Of a stretch of DNA of 64,000 nt, positions 49,744 through 61,335 are shown one piece after another. The DNA lies in NCBI GenBank assembly GCA_034770075.1, contig CM068379.1:12121922-12185921 (forward strand), written 5' to 3'. The number at the start of each line of letters is the position of its first letter. Within the stretch, counting starts at the first letter, position 1. A program made the position numbers and the translations under genes. The notes beneath the pieces are model-generated. The model made no database searches, was not told the DNA's origin, and worked only from the letters and a program-made list of their open reading frames with translations. The stretch is from Aralia elata. Lineage: Eukaryota > Streptophyta > Magnoliopsida > Apiales > Araliaceae.

Positions 49744-52249
49744 CTATTTCGCCTGAGGGTGAGATGCGATGAAATCAACAGCAAGCTTGATGGAGCTTAT
49801 CTTGTCTGCTTCATTATCTGGTATCTCAAAACCAAACTCTTCTTCAAGTGCCATCACAATCTCCACTGTATCTAAACTATCTAAACCAAGATCATTCTGG
49901 AAATGGGCATTCAGTGTAACCTGAAAAAATCCAAATACCAAGATCGAGTGAGAATTACATGATATACCCATATTAAAACCAGCGGTCCAGCACAAAACAT
50001 AATTGTGGAGATTATAAAGATGAAAAGAAAGTATCGTTTTAAGTGCTTAAATATTTGTCAAATCATTCTTGTTTATGTCATTCATAAAAATGTGACCCAA
50101 AAGAAGTAGAAGCTAGAAAGGCAGACACAATGGCTAAGCAAAAGAAAAAAAAACCTTATAAGTATACATGATGAAACTGTATGGACTTCATAAACCCTAC
50201 AGGTCGGAATGCTATGATGAAGAACAGCGTCTCCAATTTCGGGCGTACGTGTGTATGACACATACTATGTCTCTGTTCAGCATTTTAACTGGCATTTAGA
50301 ATCTTAAACTCTTCAAAATGGTTAAATTAAACCTCATTGCAGTAATGTAATCCAATATATGTTTAGCATTGATCTCTGTTTCCTCCGCATATGACTAATA
50401 TTGAGAGAATGTTCATGTGCATACTAATTACCATAAAATTTTAAGTTAATTAAAGTTAGTTAAATTTGACTAATTTGCCATAGACCTTATCTAAATATCA
50501 ACTACATCCTTTACATGCATGATTGAGTCTACCACTCAGATTATGTACTGTGACTCTTTCACAACCTATATTAAATCAAGAAATTTTCTCAATAAATCCT
50601 GAGCCAAACTTACCGTTGATAGAAATATGAGCAATTTAATTGCAGGAAAACGATTTGATAACCTCTAGCTATTCCTAAACATAGCCTCGCGCTATCTGTA
50701 GCACTAAAAGGAAGGATGATAACTATGAATAAGTTGGTTCAATGGAACATTATTTCACAAGGACAAATGTGTACTGTGCAGAAATTAGTCAGAACCAGTG
50801 GACTACTTGCTGTTTGAATGAGAGAGAAATAATATGTATTCGGTCCTATTATATGACTTAACCTACATATTAAAAATCAAGATTGGATTTTTGGAAGTGA
50901 ATGGGAATGTTTAGCAAAAACAACAATTACTAACGAGTGATAATGCATAAATGTGAGAATACGCAGTACAATAACAAAAATAATAAAAATGATATATCTG
51001 CAACAGCAAATACGCAGGACAACATAGGCTTCACATTGAATTTAAGGTCTAATGACTTTCAGTCTTAAAACTACTTATGATACATTGTAATTTTTGCTTC
51101 CACAATCAGGATAAACCTAAAATGATGAAATGGAGCCCAAGAAGATGCCGTTAGCACAATATATTATCTACAGATCATGAGGAAAGTCTTCAGATTGAGA
51201 GCAACCAAGAAAAGGGTCAGCATAAAATTGGGTCACCTAATATCAGGTTTGTTTTGCAGTAAATTACATTTGCAGTTCAAAAATGTTTGAGACACCTATA
51301 AGCCTTGATAAGCAATTTGCTGCAATGACAGATTGTGATGATAATAAAGCACCCTACAAGAATTTTCTAAAATGCTATACTTTAGAAGGCAACAACAATA
51401 CCAAAAGCATCAGCCATTAGCCCCTTATCCTGCAATTACAGGAATTGCAAAGGATTTTGGTGAGTCTAGTGGTACAACCTCTCTTAAGATTAAAATTGCT
51501 AGATTTTTTGGAAGGTCTTTATTCTTGAGTCCTACACTACAGATTGGGGAAACTCTTTACTTACAACTGAAACGAATTCATTTGGAGCAAGTGGTTGTTA
51601 ATGTTAAATGTTAATTGTTGTCCTTTATTTGGATTGTTGTCAATCCCATTATTTTCTTTACATTTAAATCCCATTTCTAAGAATTTCACAACCAAAATCA
51701 TAAAACACTAAATTCACCAGCAATGCAACAAAAAAACACAATGCAACTTTAAAACACCATCCCAACATTTTTCTCACCCAACAACCATCACGAATTCATA
51801 AAGTAATGCCGCTAAGATTTAAATATACAATATTATTGCCTAAAATACTAGGTTTCCAACCAAATCCATCACCACATAATAAATCCTTCATTTTGAGAGT
51901 TTCAATTTTCATATAAACACAGAATCGTCTTATTCATTTCCACCAATAATCAAATTAAACCTCCCTAATTCATTACAATGAGCAATCGGTCAATTTGTGT
52001 AGAATTGGGGTTAACAAAATACGTAGAATAATATACCTTGGAAGGATCAACTTTCTGAAAATTCTTGATGACAGTTACAACTCGATCGGCGACTTCCGAT
52101 TTGTCGAGGAATGAGCCCTTCACTTCCTCGGAGAAGTTGCGGCGCAGCAGACTATTAAGAGAGAGACTAAGTGGGCCTCTAGGGTTTTGGGTTTGAACAG
52201 AGCGAACGTTTACTCTCAGGTACTTGAGGATTGCATTTCTCGCCGCCAT
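49744..52249 (-). CDS. MTACP: Mitochondrial acyl carrier protein (complex I NDUFAB1-type subunit)
   Basis: Two exons: 52249-52037 (71 codons) and 49920-49744 (58 codons plus stop), joined in phase 0 to give 129 residues. Residues 1-~38 are Arg/Ser/Leu-rich and lack acidic residues, a mitochondrial presequence ending near RRNFSEE. The mature part is a standard ACP: VADRVVTVIKNFQKVDPSK, then the phosphopantetheine site GLDSLDTVE, whose Ser carries the prosthetic group, and the acidic helix II/III segment EEEFGFEIPDNEADK. It carries acyl chains in mitochondrial fatty-acid synthesis (including the lipoate precursor) and in many species is a subunit of respiratory complex I. The 2.1-kb intron has no recognised element. 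A pyrimidine-rich leader (complement of 52264-52290) precedes the start codon. Convergent with the ZC3H15-like gene. Confidence 0.95.
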
Positions 52250-55064
52250 TTCTCACTCTTTCGTTCAGAGAGGAGAGAGAAAGAGATTGAGTTTCCGAAG
52301 GGACTTACTAGTTTGAGGGTTCTCGACAAGGGTTTGGGGGTTGCTTTAGAGAATGTGTACCCTTATAAGAACTGGCCCTTAAACCCGCGCAGGACACGGA
52401 TTTAGTAGACACATAAATTAATTAACATTATTTTTTATTATTGTATAATTTTATATAATAAATTAAAAATATGTTTGTTCATGTATTTTAAAAAAATAAT
52501 AATAATAAGTGACTAATTCATATTAAATTATTTATTATTTGTATTTGTTATTATTATAGACCATTTACTATTTATAAATAATAAATTTTAAAAATATAAT
52601 CGTTTATTATTTAAGTGTGGTTTAATACTCATTATGACTTCACCTTAATTTGAAATAATAAATAGATAGCATATATATTATATACTAACCGTAATTTCAT
52701 GTAATATTTGTTGTCCGTGTCTCTTTATATAGTAGTATAGATTATTAAGATATAAACTCCATGTAATAATTTTGGTCGGTGTCTCTTTATATATTAATAT
52801 ATATTTGTCTAAATATTTTTCACTTTCTTCCCTAGTACTTCCAAAGAGATTGATAAATAGAAATAGTACTTCCATTTTATTAATATTGTACATGTGAACG
52901 AAGCATATCTATGAAAAAATTAATTCCTTGTACTAAACCGAATTAATACATTTAGCTCTTATGAGAAGTTGTGCTACTATATTAAAATCTAATAAAAATA
53001 TAAAAAAAATAAGACAAGAAACGTAGCTTAAATTGAACAAATCACATCTTCATGTGCATACAATATTAATATGTAATTATATATATATAAATATGTAAAC
53101 CTATATAGAGTAATAGAGAAAATGTTACTTCCAATTCTTACCATAATATATTATATCATGCTTCTACTATATCTCCCTTGCTAATTAATAATTCATTTCA
53201 TTCAAAAAATTATCAATTTAATTTGTGTTGAAAAATAGACGTTAGCGAGAGACAATAGCTCAAAGATGTTATTCTATTCTTTTTGATCTTCCATTTCATC
53301 CTAGCGACAATATAACCAATATAGAATCACATACATACATGTATAGGATGTGGAAATAAAAATAAAATCGATTAAAACTAACTTGGTTTTGTGTATATAA
53401 ATTTACCCATTTTGATCGGTGCTAAATCACATGCATTTTTTCCTTGTTGGTCACAAACATCACGAACAAATTTCGGCTCAACGATTGGATCATGCTACGA
53501 TCGTGTTAACGATGAGCATGACTACAATTTCTACCGTCTCAATTGGCTTCAATGACAATATCACTAACATAATATCATGTCTCATATTCTATGTCTCAAT
53601 CTCTAAGTGAGACGGTTCTAATATGGTGTGTATTTTATATCATTTTCATTCTCCTACACCTTATCTACATTGTCCATCTATATACATAATGTAACATATA
53701 AAAATGTAACACATATAACTCTCATCTACTAATGACATATTATGGAGTTGTAACTCCCACAATAAAGAGACAATAAGTGAAGATAGGAGTTACATTTTAA
53801 TTATATTCAATAAATTATTATGGGAGATTAATTGTAACATATGGACAAAATGAGGGTATTAATTTTCGCCGAAGAAAATTTATTGCGGCCTATAAATTTA
53901 TTGCGACCCTAATAAGAATTTATCTCTTTATATATAGTATTAGATAAGAATTTATTTATTTTTATTTGAAAAAATAGGAGTAACAACTTAATGATATATA
54001 TTGTTTTTTAAATTATTTTTTTCTTTTTCCTTCTCTTTTATTATTTTTTAATTGACGTTTTAAGATAAATGACATTAAAAAATATAATTAATATTTTATT
54101 TAATTGATTAACTAACTTGAATATAAATTTTGATATTACCTTTTTTAAAAAGTCATTGAAATTATGAAATAAAAAACAAGTCATTATTCTTCTTTCAAAT
54201 TTATGAAAGACGGATAAAAAGTAAATTGCTCTTTTTAAAAAGACAGATAAAAAAAACATAGAGAGTATTCTATAATATTTTAATCTTATGAGCCTAAAAG
54301 AGAGGACTTATCACTATTTTATAACTTTAAGTCTTGGATTGTTTTTTAACTTGAATGCAGTTAAAAACGTTTTACATATTTCCTCCGTTTCCAAAAAAAG
54401 TCTTATTCATAAAAAAAATTATTTTCACAAAAAAGCTTATTTCTTTTTAATAATAATACTGTAAAATAAAATAATGTACTCAAATTTGTTACAATAATCT
54501 TATCATCATGTCATCACTAATTAATTAACAACATATTATTTGTATTAACAACTTTTACTTTTATTACATTGTGCAGTGATTCCCCGATGCCGTTGTCGGA
54601 TAAATGTCGCCTGCACCATATAACAAATTGGTGACTTGCACGGCCATAGCCGTCGGGAGAATCCATCGGTGTTGAAATAAGTACCCGCATTCAGAGACAT
54701 TAACAATATTTGAGGGATATTGTATTCCAGAGAACGAGTGAGCTCAAGAGGGTCTTATCTTAGCCTTATCTTTGTTCCACGTATATAAAGGGAAAGAAAA
54801 CCACCTGAGCTTGGCACTATGTGAGCCACTTGGGCTTTGGCAATGTAAATATAATATATTTGGGCTTATGTCTGGGCCGGCCCAAATGGTGATATTCCAT
54901 GTCCTAGCAAATACAATTATGAATTTTGAGCAATATCCATTGACTTACTAATCCTCTCATTTAGTGATTCATGTGGGGCACTTGTTTAGAAAAATCTTTT
55001 CTTGATTTCAAACAACAAATCTTTTCTTTTGATCTGTATGAAAATTAAATACTACCTCCATTCC
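52250..55064. other. Intergenic DNA, AT-rich, few recognised features
   Basis: Begins with the acyl carrier protein promoter. The rest is low complexity. A lone Stowaway-like end (CCTCCGTTTCCAAAAAAAGT) lies near 54382. The block 54570-54900 is more GC-balanced and contains TATATAAAGGG near 54782; it may be an LTR remnant but has no proven ends. Confidence 0.4.
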
Positions 55065-55337
55065 ATAATAAGTGACTTTTTAAAAGAAAAAATTTGTTTC
55101 AATTTATTTGTTGTTTACAACTTTATAGGAGAATAAATTATTTACTTTCTCATATCACCCATAACTTCTCTTATTGTCCCAAGAAATTTTCTCCATTGTA
55201 TTAATAGTTTTCAACTTCCCATAAAGGGTTAGTGATGAAATTTCATACAAATTTTAATTATTAAATGATAATATTAAATAATTTTCTTAATTCATATGCA
55301 TGAAGTTAAAACGACATTTAATATGAAACCGAGGGAG
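55065..55337. mobile_element. Stowaway-type MITE
   Basis: Left CCTCCATTCCATAATAAGTG and right ..CATTTAATATGAAACCGAGG with GAG; inverted termini flanked by TA. 273 bp. Confidence 0.7.
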
Positions 55338-56210
55338 TAACTGATCAGCAATCTTAAAAGGGCATATAGTCATTTTGTCGTGAGCCACATCCATTACAGT
55401 AGGGGAGGGAGAAAAGTAGCCTTATGTTAGATGGCAATCCTTATCGACCGTATATCTATTCGGGGTAAAATTGATTATTAATTTTTACCCATGTCATAAC
55501 CACGTAGTGCGATAGATATGTAAGTCGGATATGACACGGGGTGACATAAGGGCTAGTGATGTCATCAGGATGACATAAGGCCTAGCAATGTCATCAGGGT
55601 CTTGAAATTCAAAGTATTAGATAAGAGGGTCCAGCAATTGGACCCACATGACTGTAATTGGGACAACTTTAATTCTTATTATTCAATCTTGTTAGTTGTA
55701 ATTTGAATTGACAGATGCTGCCATCTTTAACTTTCATATTGCTTAGTGCCCAAAAAATGTGACTAACTTTTTAGTAAATATATTACTTTTTGAGTAAAAA
55801 AAAACATTGAGCTCTTGAAGATGGATTCTGAAGTTTCTTTCATCTTGATAGTATTGAGAATGGAATTAATTTTTTCAGTTGAATATTTCTCGAACCAAAT
55901 TAATGAATAAATATTAAAAATAGGTACAAAATAATGCGTATAGTAATGATTAATTATAATCACTAGACCGTATATGTTTAGATCGATCGGATAAATACAT
56001 TTTGACGAATCATTTTGTATCCAGTTTTTTATAACCATAATTTGGTCACCCCAAACCAAGATAGATTGGTGAAATTGAGAGGGTTATGATCAACTATTAC
56101 TTGTGTATTTCATGAAATTCCCCCACTTGAAAAAGTTGACAACTACATAATACTCGTTTTATGATTCAAGAATTAAGAACAAAAGTGGGAAATTCTTAAA
56201 CCATCTAAAG
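55338..56210. other. Intergenic DNA with a short tandem motif
   Basis: At about 55540-55610 the phrase GATGACATAAGG(G/C)CTAG(T/C) followed by ATGTCATCAGG repeats two to three times. No gene seen. Confidence 0.4.
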
Positions 56211-56212
56211 AT

Positions 56213-56248
56213 GCAGAGATAGAAACAGGACATCTTACACACACACAC

Positions 56249-56285
<37 letters not shown>

Positions 56286-56320
56286 GAGATAGAAACAGGA
56301 CATCTTACATACACACACAC

Positions 56321-56358
<38 letters not shown>

Positions 56359-56409
56359 AGGATCCCACTTGATCTAAAGCATTAGAACATCTCTCTGACA
56401 AGCTTATTT

Positions 56410-56446
<37 letters not shown>
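56213..56446. repeat. Compound CA/TA microsatellite with a duplicated 33-bp lead
   Basis: GATGCAGAGATAGAAACAGG plus ACATCTTACA occurs at 56211 and again at 56280, each followed by (CA)n and (TA)n. A further (GT)n and a (TA)n tract (56415-56443) follow. Confidence 0.85.
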
Positions 56447-56450
<4 letters not shown>

Positions 56451-56523
56451 ACCTGGTGAGTGATGGTGCCTGGTGGGAAATCAGAGGATCGGAATTAATT
56501 AGTATATATGGTGGCATAATATA

Positions 56524-56709
56524 CTATTTGGTTCTTTCTTGACATCCTCCTCCTTCTCCTCCTCCTCCTCCTCCTTTAGTGAAATTGGTGAACGTGTGAC
56601 GCAGTTCTTCAAGGATCTTTTCCGTAATCTGACCTCTCCTTGGTGGATTAAGCCTGCTGCTGCTGCTGCTGGTGGTTTTCTCTTTCTTCACTGTCTTTCC
56701 ATTCTCCAT
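56524..56709 (-). CDS. Small basic protein with PPRRGQI motif (putative)
   Basis: An open frame of 61 codons, no intron. It reads MENGKTVKKEKTTSSSSSRL, then PPRRGQITEKILEELRHTF, then a Gly-rich tail from a TCC-repeat tract. The PPRRGQI-x-x-x-I pattern after a Ser/Lys-rich start recurs, as I recall it, in short plant proteins of unknown function. A good TATA box (56905-56916 on this strand) lies ~195 bp upstream with a pyrimidine-rich leader between. The opposite strand has a longer open frame (56539-56793), but it lacks a recognisable motif and promoter and is mostly a mirror of simple repeats. Function unknown. Confidence 0.5.
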   Translation of the reverse strand: MENGKTVKKEKTTSSSSSRLNPPRRGQITEKILEELRHTFTNFTKGGGGGGEGGGCQERTK

Positions 56710-56860
56710 ATTTCAAATTGGGACACTTTAGTTGTAGTAATATGGCGGCTAATAAATATTGGAGAAGAAGAAGAAGAAGAGTTGAACAAGTAGTGGTAGT
56801 AGTATGGCTAAAATAATTGAGCAAAGAGGATAAGTAGAGATATTAAGAGGAGGAGCACGT

Positions 56861-57101
56861 GGCTAGGGGTAGGTGTGGGGGTGGGAGTGGGAGGAGAGAG
56901 TAAAGATTATTTATAGAGAGGATAAAACTATGGGCGACAGATTAAATACAAAATAAAGAGTACAAATATAAATTTTTTTTATATGATTTGTATATGTAGA
57001 AAAAAGTTAAATCGGGTTATTGTACAAAATATGAATGTTGTTTCCCATATATATACAACTTTTTTTCTATATTAAGATGTATTTAAAATGTTGTATATAT
57101 A
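56861..57101. repeat. Dispersed duplication, copy 1 (contains the small-gene promoter)
   Basis: Matches 61136-61335 in the same orientation. Shared words: ATTATTTATA(G/A)AGAGGATAAAA, CAGATTAAATAC, TATATATACAACTTTTTTTC and ATGTATTTAAAAT. Copy 1 is interrupted at its right end by the Emigrant-like element. Confidence 0.7.
56905..56916 (-). promoter_or_regulatory. TATA box for the small PPRRGQI gene (putative)
   Basis: On the minus strand CTATAAATAATC. A CACGTG G-box lies downstream of it at about 56860-56865. The same TATA segment is present in a duplicated copy at about 61178-61188. Confidence 0.45.
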
Positions 57102-57878
57102 CAGTAAAATCTTAATAAATGAATGTTTGATAAAGTAATAACGTTGTTTAGATTATAATTTTTTTCGATCTCGATTTGAATATGTGTACTAAAGTAATAA
57201 GCTCGCTAAATGCATTAAGTAATAATTTTTTTTAAATCCTTAAAGACTCAACGAAAATATAAATTAATAATTACTAAATTTCATACAAAAATTTATTTAT
57301 ATAATCCACATATTCTTGAACTTTTTGTAATAACATTCATACAATAGAGCCAAACTTTTCGGTCAATCAACAATATTCATACAAAAAGTCATTTTTTCTA
57401 AAAATATGCATCTAAAGTTACTCATTTTTTTCTTTACACCTAAACCAAATTCAACCCCATCCTCATTTCATCGGTTAATATTGATTTCTTTACTCCTTTC
57501 AAATGATGAGAAGTCATGGGAGAGAAAAAAATTTATAACTTGTTGGAATATATATTCTACACATCTATCTTATACTGTATAGTTAAATACTTGAAAATTT
57601 TCATTTGTTATGTACATTAACTTAAAAAAATTTATTTTTCAAGACATTATAAGTTTCACTAATTCATTTTAATTTCTCTAGACTAAAATTAATACATTAA
57701 TTGTTGTCTCTTAATTTTTCTGACCACGTAAATATATTAAAAAAACTCCCTCTAAAATAATAAATATTAATTTATCGATAAATGAATAAATTATTCATTT
57801 ATCGACAAATAAATAATCTCGTTAAAATAATATTTTTCTTTTTGATCCCAAAGATATGCATTTATCGAGATTTTATTG
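57102..57878. mobile_element. Emigrant/Lemi-like (pogo-type) non-autonomous DNA element
   Basis: Left CAGTAAAATCTTAATAAATG and, on the other strand, right CAATAAAATCTCGATAAATG are inverted repeats flanked by TA (57100-57101 and 57879-57880). 777 bp, no transposase. Same family as 9780-10481 but clearly diverged. Confidence 0.75.
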
Positions 57879-57880
57879 TA

Positions 57881-58741
57881 TTTATTTGTAATTTTCATCT
57901 AATACTCTTATTTTTATATTATTAATAATGTTGGAACAATAATTATAAGAAATTGATATTTTTACATCATTTTTTGATATTTTCATATATAGAGCGTACA
58001 TATTAATTGACGTGGCGAATTTTTATGGACTATTCTATATGTGAAAATATAAAAAAATGATCTAAAAATATTACTTTCCTACTTATATTACAACAAGTGT
58101 GAACAGAATATATTAACTGTTGATTTCCCACATGTATGTGGGGTCTGTTTCTAGTTTTAACCTTCTTTGCTAATCTCGAGGTGGGGTTGTCCATAGGCCA
58201 TAGATCCTTTAATCTCTCTCTATATTCCTCTCTCTCTGTACCCTTGGCAATTTATAATAGCATAATAAATAAAAGGATAAGGAATGACTCAAATGGATAA
58301 GTCTATGTACTTCAAACAGTACATTTTATATTATATTATATGTTTAATCATTAAAAAGTAGGATCTGACGTGAATTTTTATGTCAGGTCTCATTTTTTAA
58401 TGGTTGGATGTGCAATGTAATATAAAATATAGTGTTTGAAATATTATATATAAACTTATCCTTACTAATTACTCCATCAAGGTTAGGTTTAATGCTGAAT
58501 CACTGGAGGGATTTGGCTGAATTTCACCAACTTCTTGTCAGCAAATTAATCCCAAGGCCTTTTGGGTCATAGCAAGAATTTTGATCTAGAAGAAAACTGT
58601 TTATTTAACCAACATTAATTTCTCCTAAAAAAAAAAAATGAACTCCAATTTAATCATATGGCCATTTGAATTATGCCAGAGAAATCCATTTTGCTAACTG
58701 TCTATTTAGCAGTTGAGCACATGGTCAATGACTTTCTCTAA

Positions 58742-58742
<1 letters not shown>
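57881..58742. other. AT-rich intergenic DNA, no recognised feature
   Basis: No coding resemblance. A weak inverted repeat pair (AAAATATAGTG.. and ..ACATTTTATATTATATTAT) lies near 58320-58440. Confidence 0.35.

Positions 58743-58793
<51 letters not shown>
58743..58793. repeat. (TA)n microsatellite at the left edge of the foldback element
   Basis: About 24 TA units ending exactly where the foldback element's palindromic tip begins. Confidence 0.95.
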
Positions 58794-58795
<2 letters not shown>

Positions 58796-59877
58796 TGGCA
58801 ATCGATTGCCACGGGTACTATTCCAACAACCATAATTTACACCGTTGATTTCAATATTGGATGGCATGAATTAAAGGCAATTTTTCACCTGCCGCTACAG
58901 CCTGGCTGTAGCAGCAGAACAATCACTTGTAGCGACAGCCGAAATGACAAAATTGCCCCCCATTAAATCCATCCCCTGCCGCTACATGCTGTAGCGGTAG
59001 CCCTTGGCCCAACTCTCCTTGCCTTTTGGCTTCCCTGCCGCTTATCCCTCCTTTTTTCAAATCTCATTACTATTCCTTTAACATTCCTTTACTAAAATTA
59101 ATAACCTTCCTTTAATAATTTTAACATTCCTTTAATAATTTTATTAATAATTTTATTTTAACATTCCTTTAATAATTTTAAAAACATTCCTTTAATAATT
59201 TTAAAAACATTCATTTAATAATTTTAACATTCCTTTAATATAAATTATAATCCCTCTAGTCATTTCTTATTTTTTTTAATTTGAAGTTTAAGAAAAAAAA
59301 AATAAAAATAGTGCAATAACATTCCTTTAATTAATCAAATTGGATATAAATTTTAACATTCCTTTAATATTAATTAATAATATTCCTTTAATTAATTTTA
59401 ACATTCCTTTAATTAATTTTAATAACATTCCTTTAATTAATTTTAACATTCCTTTAATAATTTTAAAATTAATTAAAGGAATTCATAAAATATAGGAATG
59501 TTTTTAAAATTATTAAAGGAATGTTAAAATAAAATTATTAAAGGAATGTTAAAATTATTAAAGGAATGTTATTAATTTTAATAAAGGAATGTTAAAGGAA
59601 TAGTAATGAGATTTGAAAAAAGGAGGGATGAGCGGCAGGGAAGCCAAAAGGCAAGGAGAGTTAAGGGCCAAGGGTTGCCGCTATAGCATGTAGCGGCAGG
59701 GAATGGATTTAATGGGGGGCAGTTTTGTCATTTCGGCTGCCGCTACAAGTGATTGTTCTGCCGCTACAGCCTGTAGCGGCAGGTGAAAAATTGTCTTTAA
59801 TCCATGCCATCCAATATTGAGATCAACGGTGTAGATTATGGTTGCTGTAATAGTACCCGTGGCAACCGGTTACCACG
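58794..59877. mobile_element. Near-complete foldback element with palindromic tips
   Basis: The left half is the reverse complement of the right half over almost its entire 1084 bp; the outer ~310 bp of each arm are about 93% alike by eye. The left tip CGTGGCAATCGATTGCCACG is a perfect 20-bp palindrome; the right tip CGTGGCAACCGGTTACCACG differs from a palindrome at one pair. Each arm carries several GCCGCTACA..TGTAGCGGC mini-hairpins. The centre is made of repeats of AACATTCCTTTAATAATTTT and their complement. It lies in TA microsatellite DNA on both sides. No coding sequence. Confidence 0.85.
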
Positions 59878-59887
59878 GATTGGAACC

Positions 59888-59931
59888 CATATATATATAT
59901 ATACCTACACACACATATACTTTCTCTCTCT

Positions 59932-59987
<56 letters not shown>

Positions 59988-59992
59988 ACACT

Positions 59993-60041
<49 letters not shown>
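59888..60041. repeat. Compound TA/CT/CA/TA microsatellite
   Basis: (TA)n, short (CT)n, then (CA)n from about 59936 to 59999 and (TA)n from 60000 to 60041. Open frames here are simple-repeat artefacts. Confidence 0.95.
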
Positions 60042-60045
<4 letters not shown>

Positions 60046-60285
60046 GACAATCGGTTACCGCGGATATTATTCCAGCAACTATGATCATAGTCGTTGATCT
60101 CGATAATATAAAATTGAAATTTGATTATATTTTTTCCCTGTTGCAGCAAGGGACAACAAAATCGGCACGGCTAATGTCCAAATTATCCCTCATTCATGAC
60201 TTGTTTGACGGTACAAACTCTTGCGCGACTAGAAAAAAAAATCAAAGGACACCTGCCACTACAAGCTCATGTGGCAGGTTAAGAC
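60042..60285. mobile_element. Diverged copy of one end of the foldback element
   Basis: Begins CCGTGACAATCGGTTACCGC right after a TA tract and continues with TATTATTCCAGCAACTATGAT and CGTTGATCTCGATAAT, matching the foldback element's terminus with many changes. Inside are related mini-hairpins (CCTGTTGCAGCAAGGGA, CCTGCCACTACAAGCTCATG). The opposite end was not found. Confidence 0.6.
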
Positions 60286-60359
60286 TCATATTAATATTAA
60301 CAAGTTTATTCAGCAACATAAATGAGCAAAGCATATAAATCAAAAACATTCTGAATTGC

Positions 60360-60660
60360 AAAGCATGAGTATTAATATTCACTTATTAATTATGAATATT
60401 AATATTCAGACAATTGAGACTTAGGCATTATTAATATTAAAACTAATAATATGAGTATTAATATTCATATTATTAGTATTAATATTAATATTCATAATTA
60501 ATATTATTAGTCCTAATATTAATATTAATATTACGAATATTAATATTAATACTACTAATATGAGTATTAATATTACAAAAATGAATATTAATATGAGTAT
60601 TACGAGTATTAATGTTAATATTACAAAAATGAATATTAATATTACAAGACTCGGGACTAA
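60360..60660. repeat. (TATTAA)n-rich low-complexity array
   Basis: Dense irregular repeats of ATTAATATTCATATTA and TATTAATATTAATATTAC. Two copies of ATTACAAGACTCGGGACTAA follow at about 60643 and 60680. Confidence 0.8.
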
Positions 60661-61135
60661 AATTTATACAAAATCAGTTATTACAAGACTCGGGACTAAA
60701 ATTTAGTCTATTACAATTTAATATATTATCGTTTAGTTTAAAAAGTCAAATTCTATCTTTAATTTTAGAATAAAAAAAATATAATATATCAAATATATTA
60801 TTTAACGTGACACACTAAAGTTTTTACTGACGGTTTAAACATTATACACTAAATAATTACCAATGTGTAATGAATCTTTGCCTGAAGATTATCACGAGAG
60901 TTTGAAGAGGAAATAAGGAATTCAAGGGAAGAATGGTCAAAAGTTAATTCACACTTATGCATGCCGCTTCAACTTTGACTATAATCACTGAATTGTTATC
61001 ATATTCAAAGTCACAGGAGGTGCCAAAAACTTTAAATATATATTATTCCCTCTATTTCTAAATAAATTTTTTTATTATTATTTTAAATAATTTTAAATTA
61101 AATATCTATTTATTATAAATAATCTATTTTATTAG
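60661..61135. other. AT-rich DNA with a lone Stowaway-like end
   Basis: TTCCCTCTATTTCTAAATAA near 61048 resembles a Stowaway terminus; no partner end was found. No gene seen. Confidence 0.35.
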
Positions 61136-61335
61136 CACGTAGTCAGGGTTGGGGTGAGAGCGAAAGAAATAGTAAAAATTATTTATAAAGAGGATAAAAA
61201 CTATGAGCACCAGATTAAATACGAAACGAAAAACGGAGATACAGTTTTTTTTCTATATATCTTGTATGTTTGTCTGTATTTTTTATATATACAACTTTTT
61301 TTCTATATTAAAATGTATTTAAAATATTGTATATG
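61136..61335. repeat. Dispersed duplication, copy 2 of the promoter-like segment
   Basis: Second copy of 56861-57101, same orientation. It retains the TATA-like ATTTATAAAGAGG but there is no PPRRGQI reading frame beside it. Confidence 0.7.

Noticed and set aside
56539..56793. 84-codon plus-strand frame overlapping the small PPRRGQI gene
   Set aside because: Mostly translations of TCC and GAA repeats; no motif or promoter; the minus-strand frame explains the region better.
59804..60097. Open frames of His-Thr and Tyr-Ile repeats
   Set aside because: Pure translations of CA and TA microsatellites.
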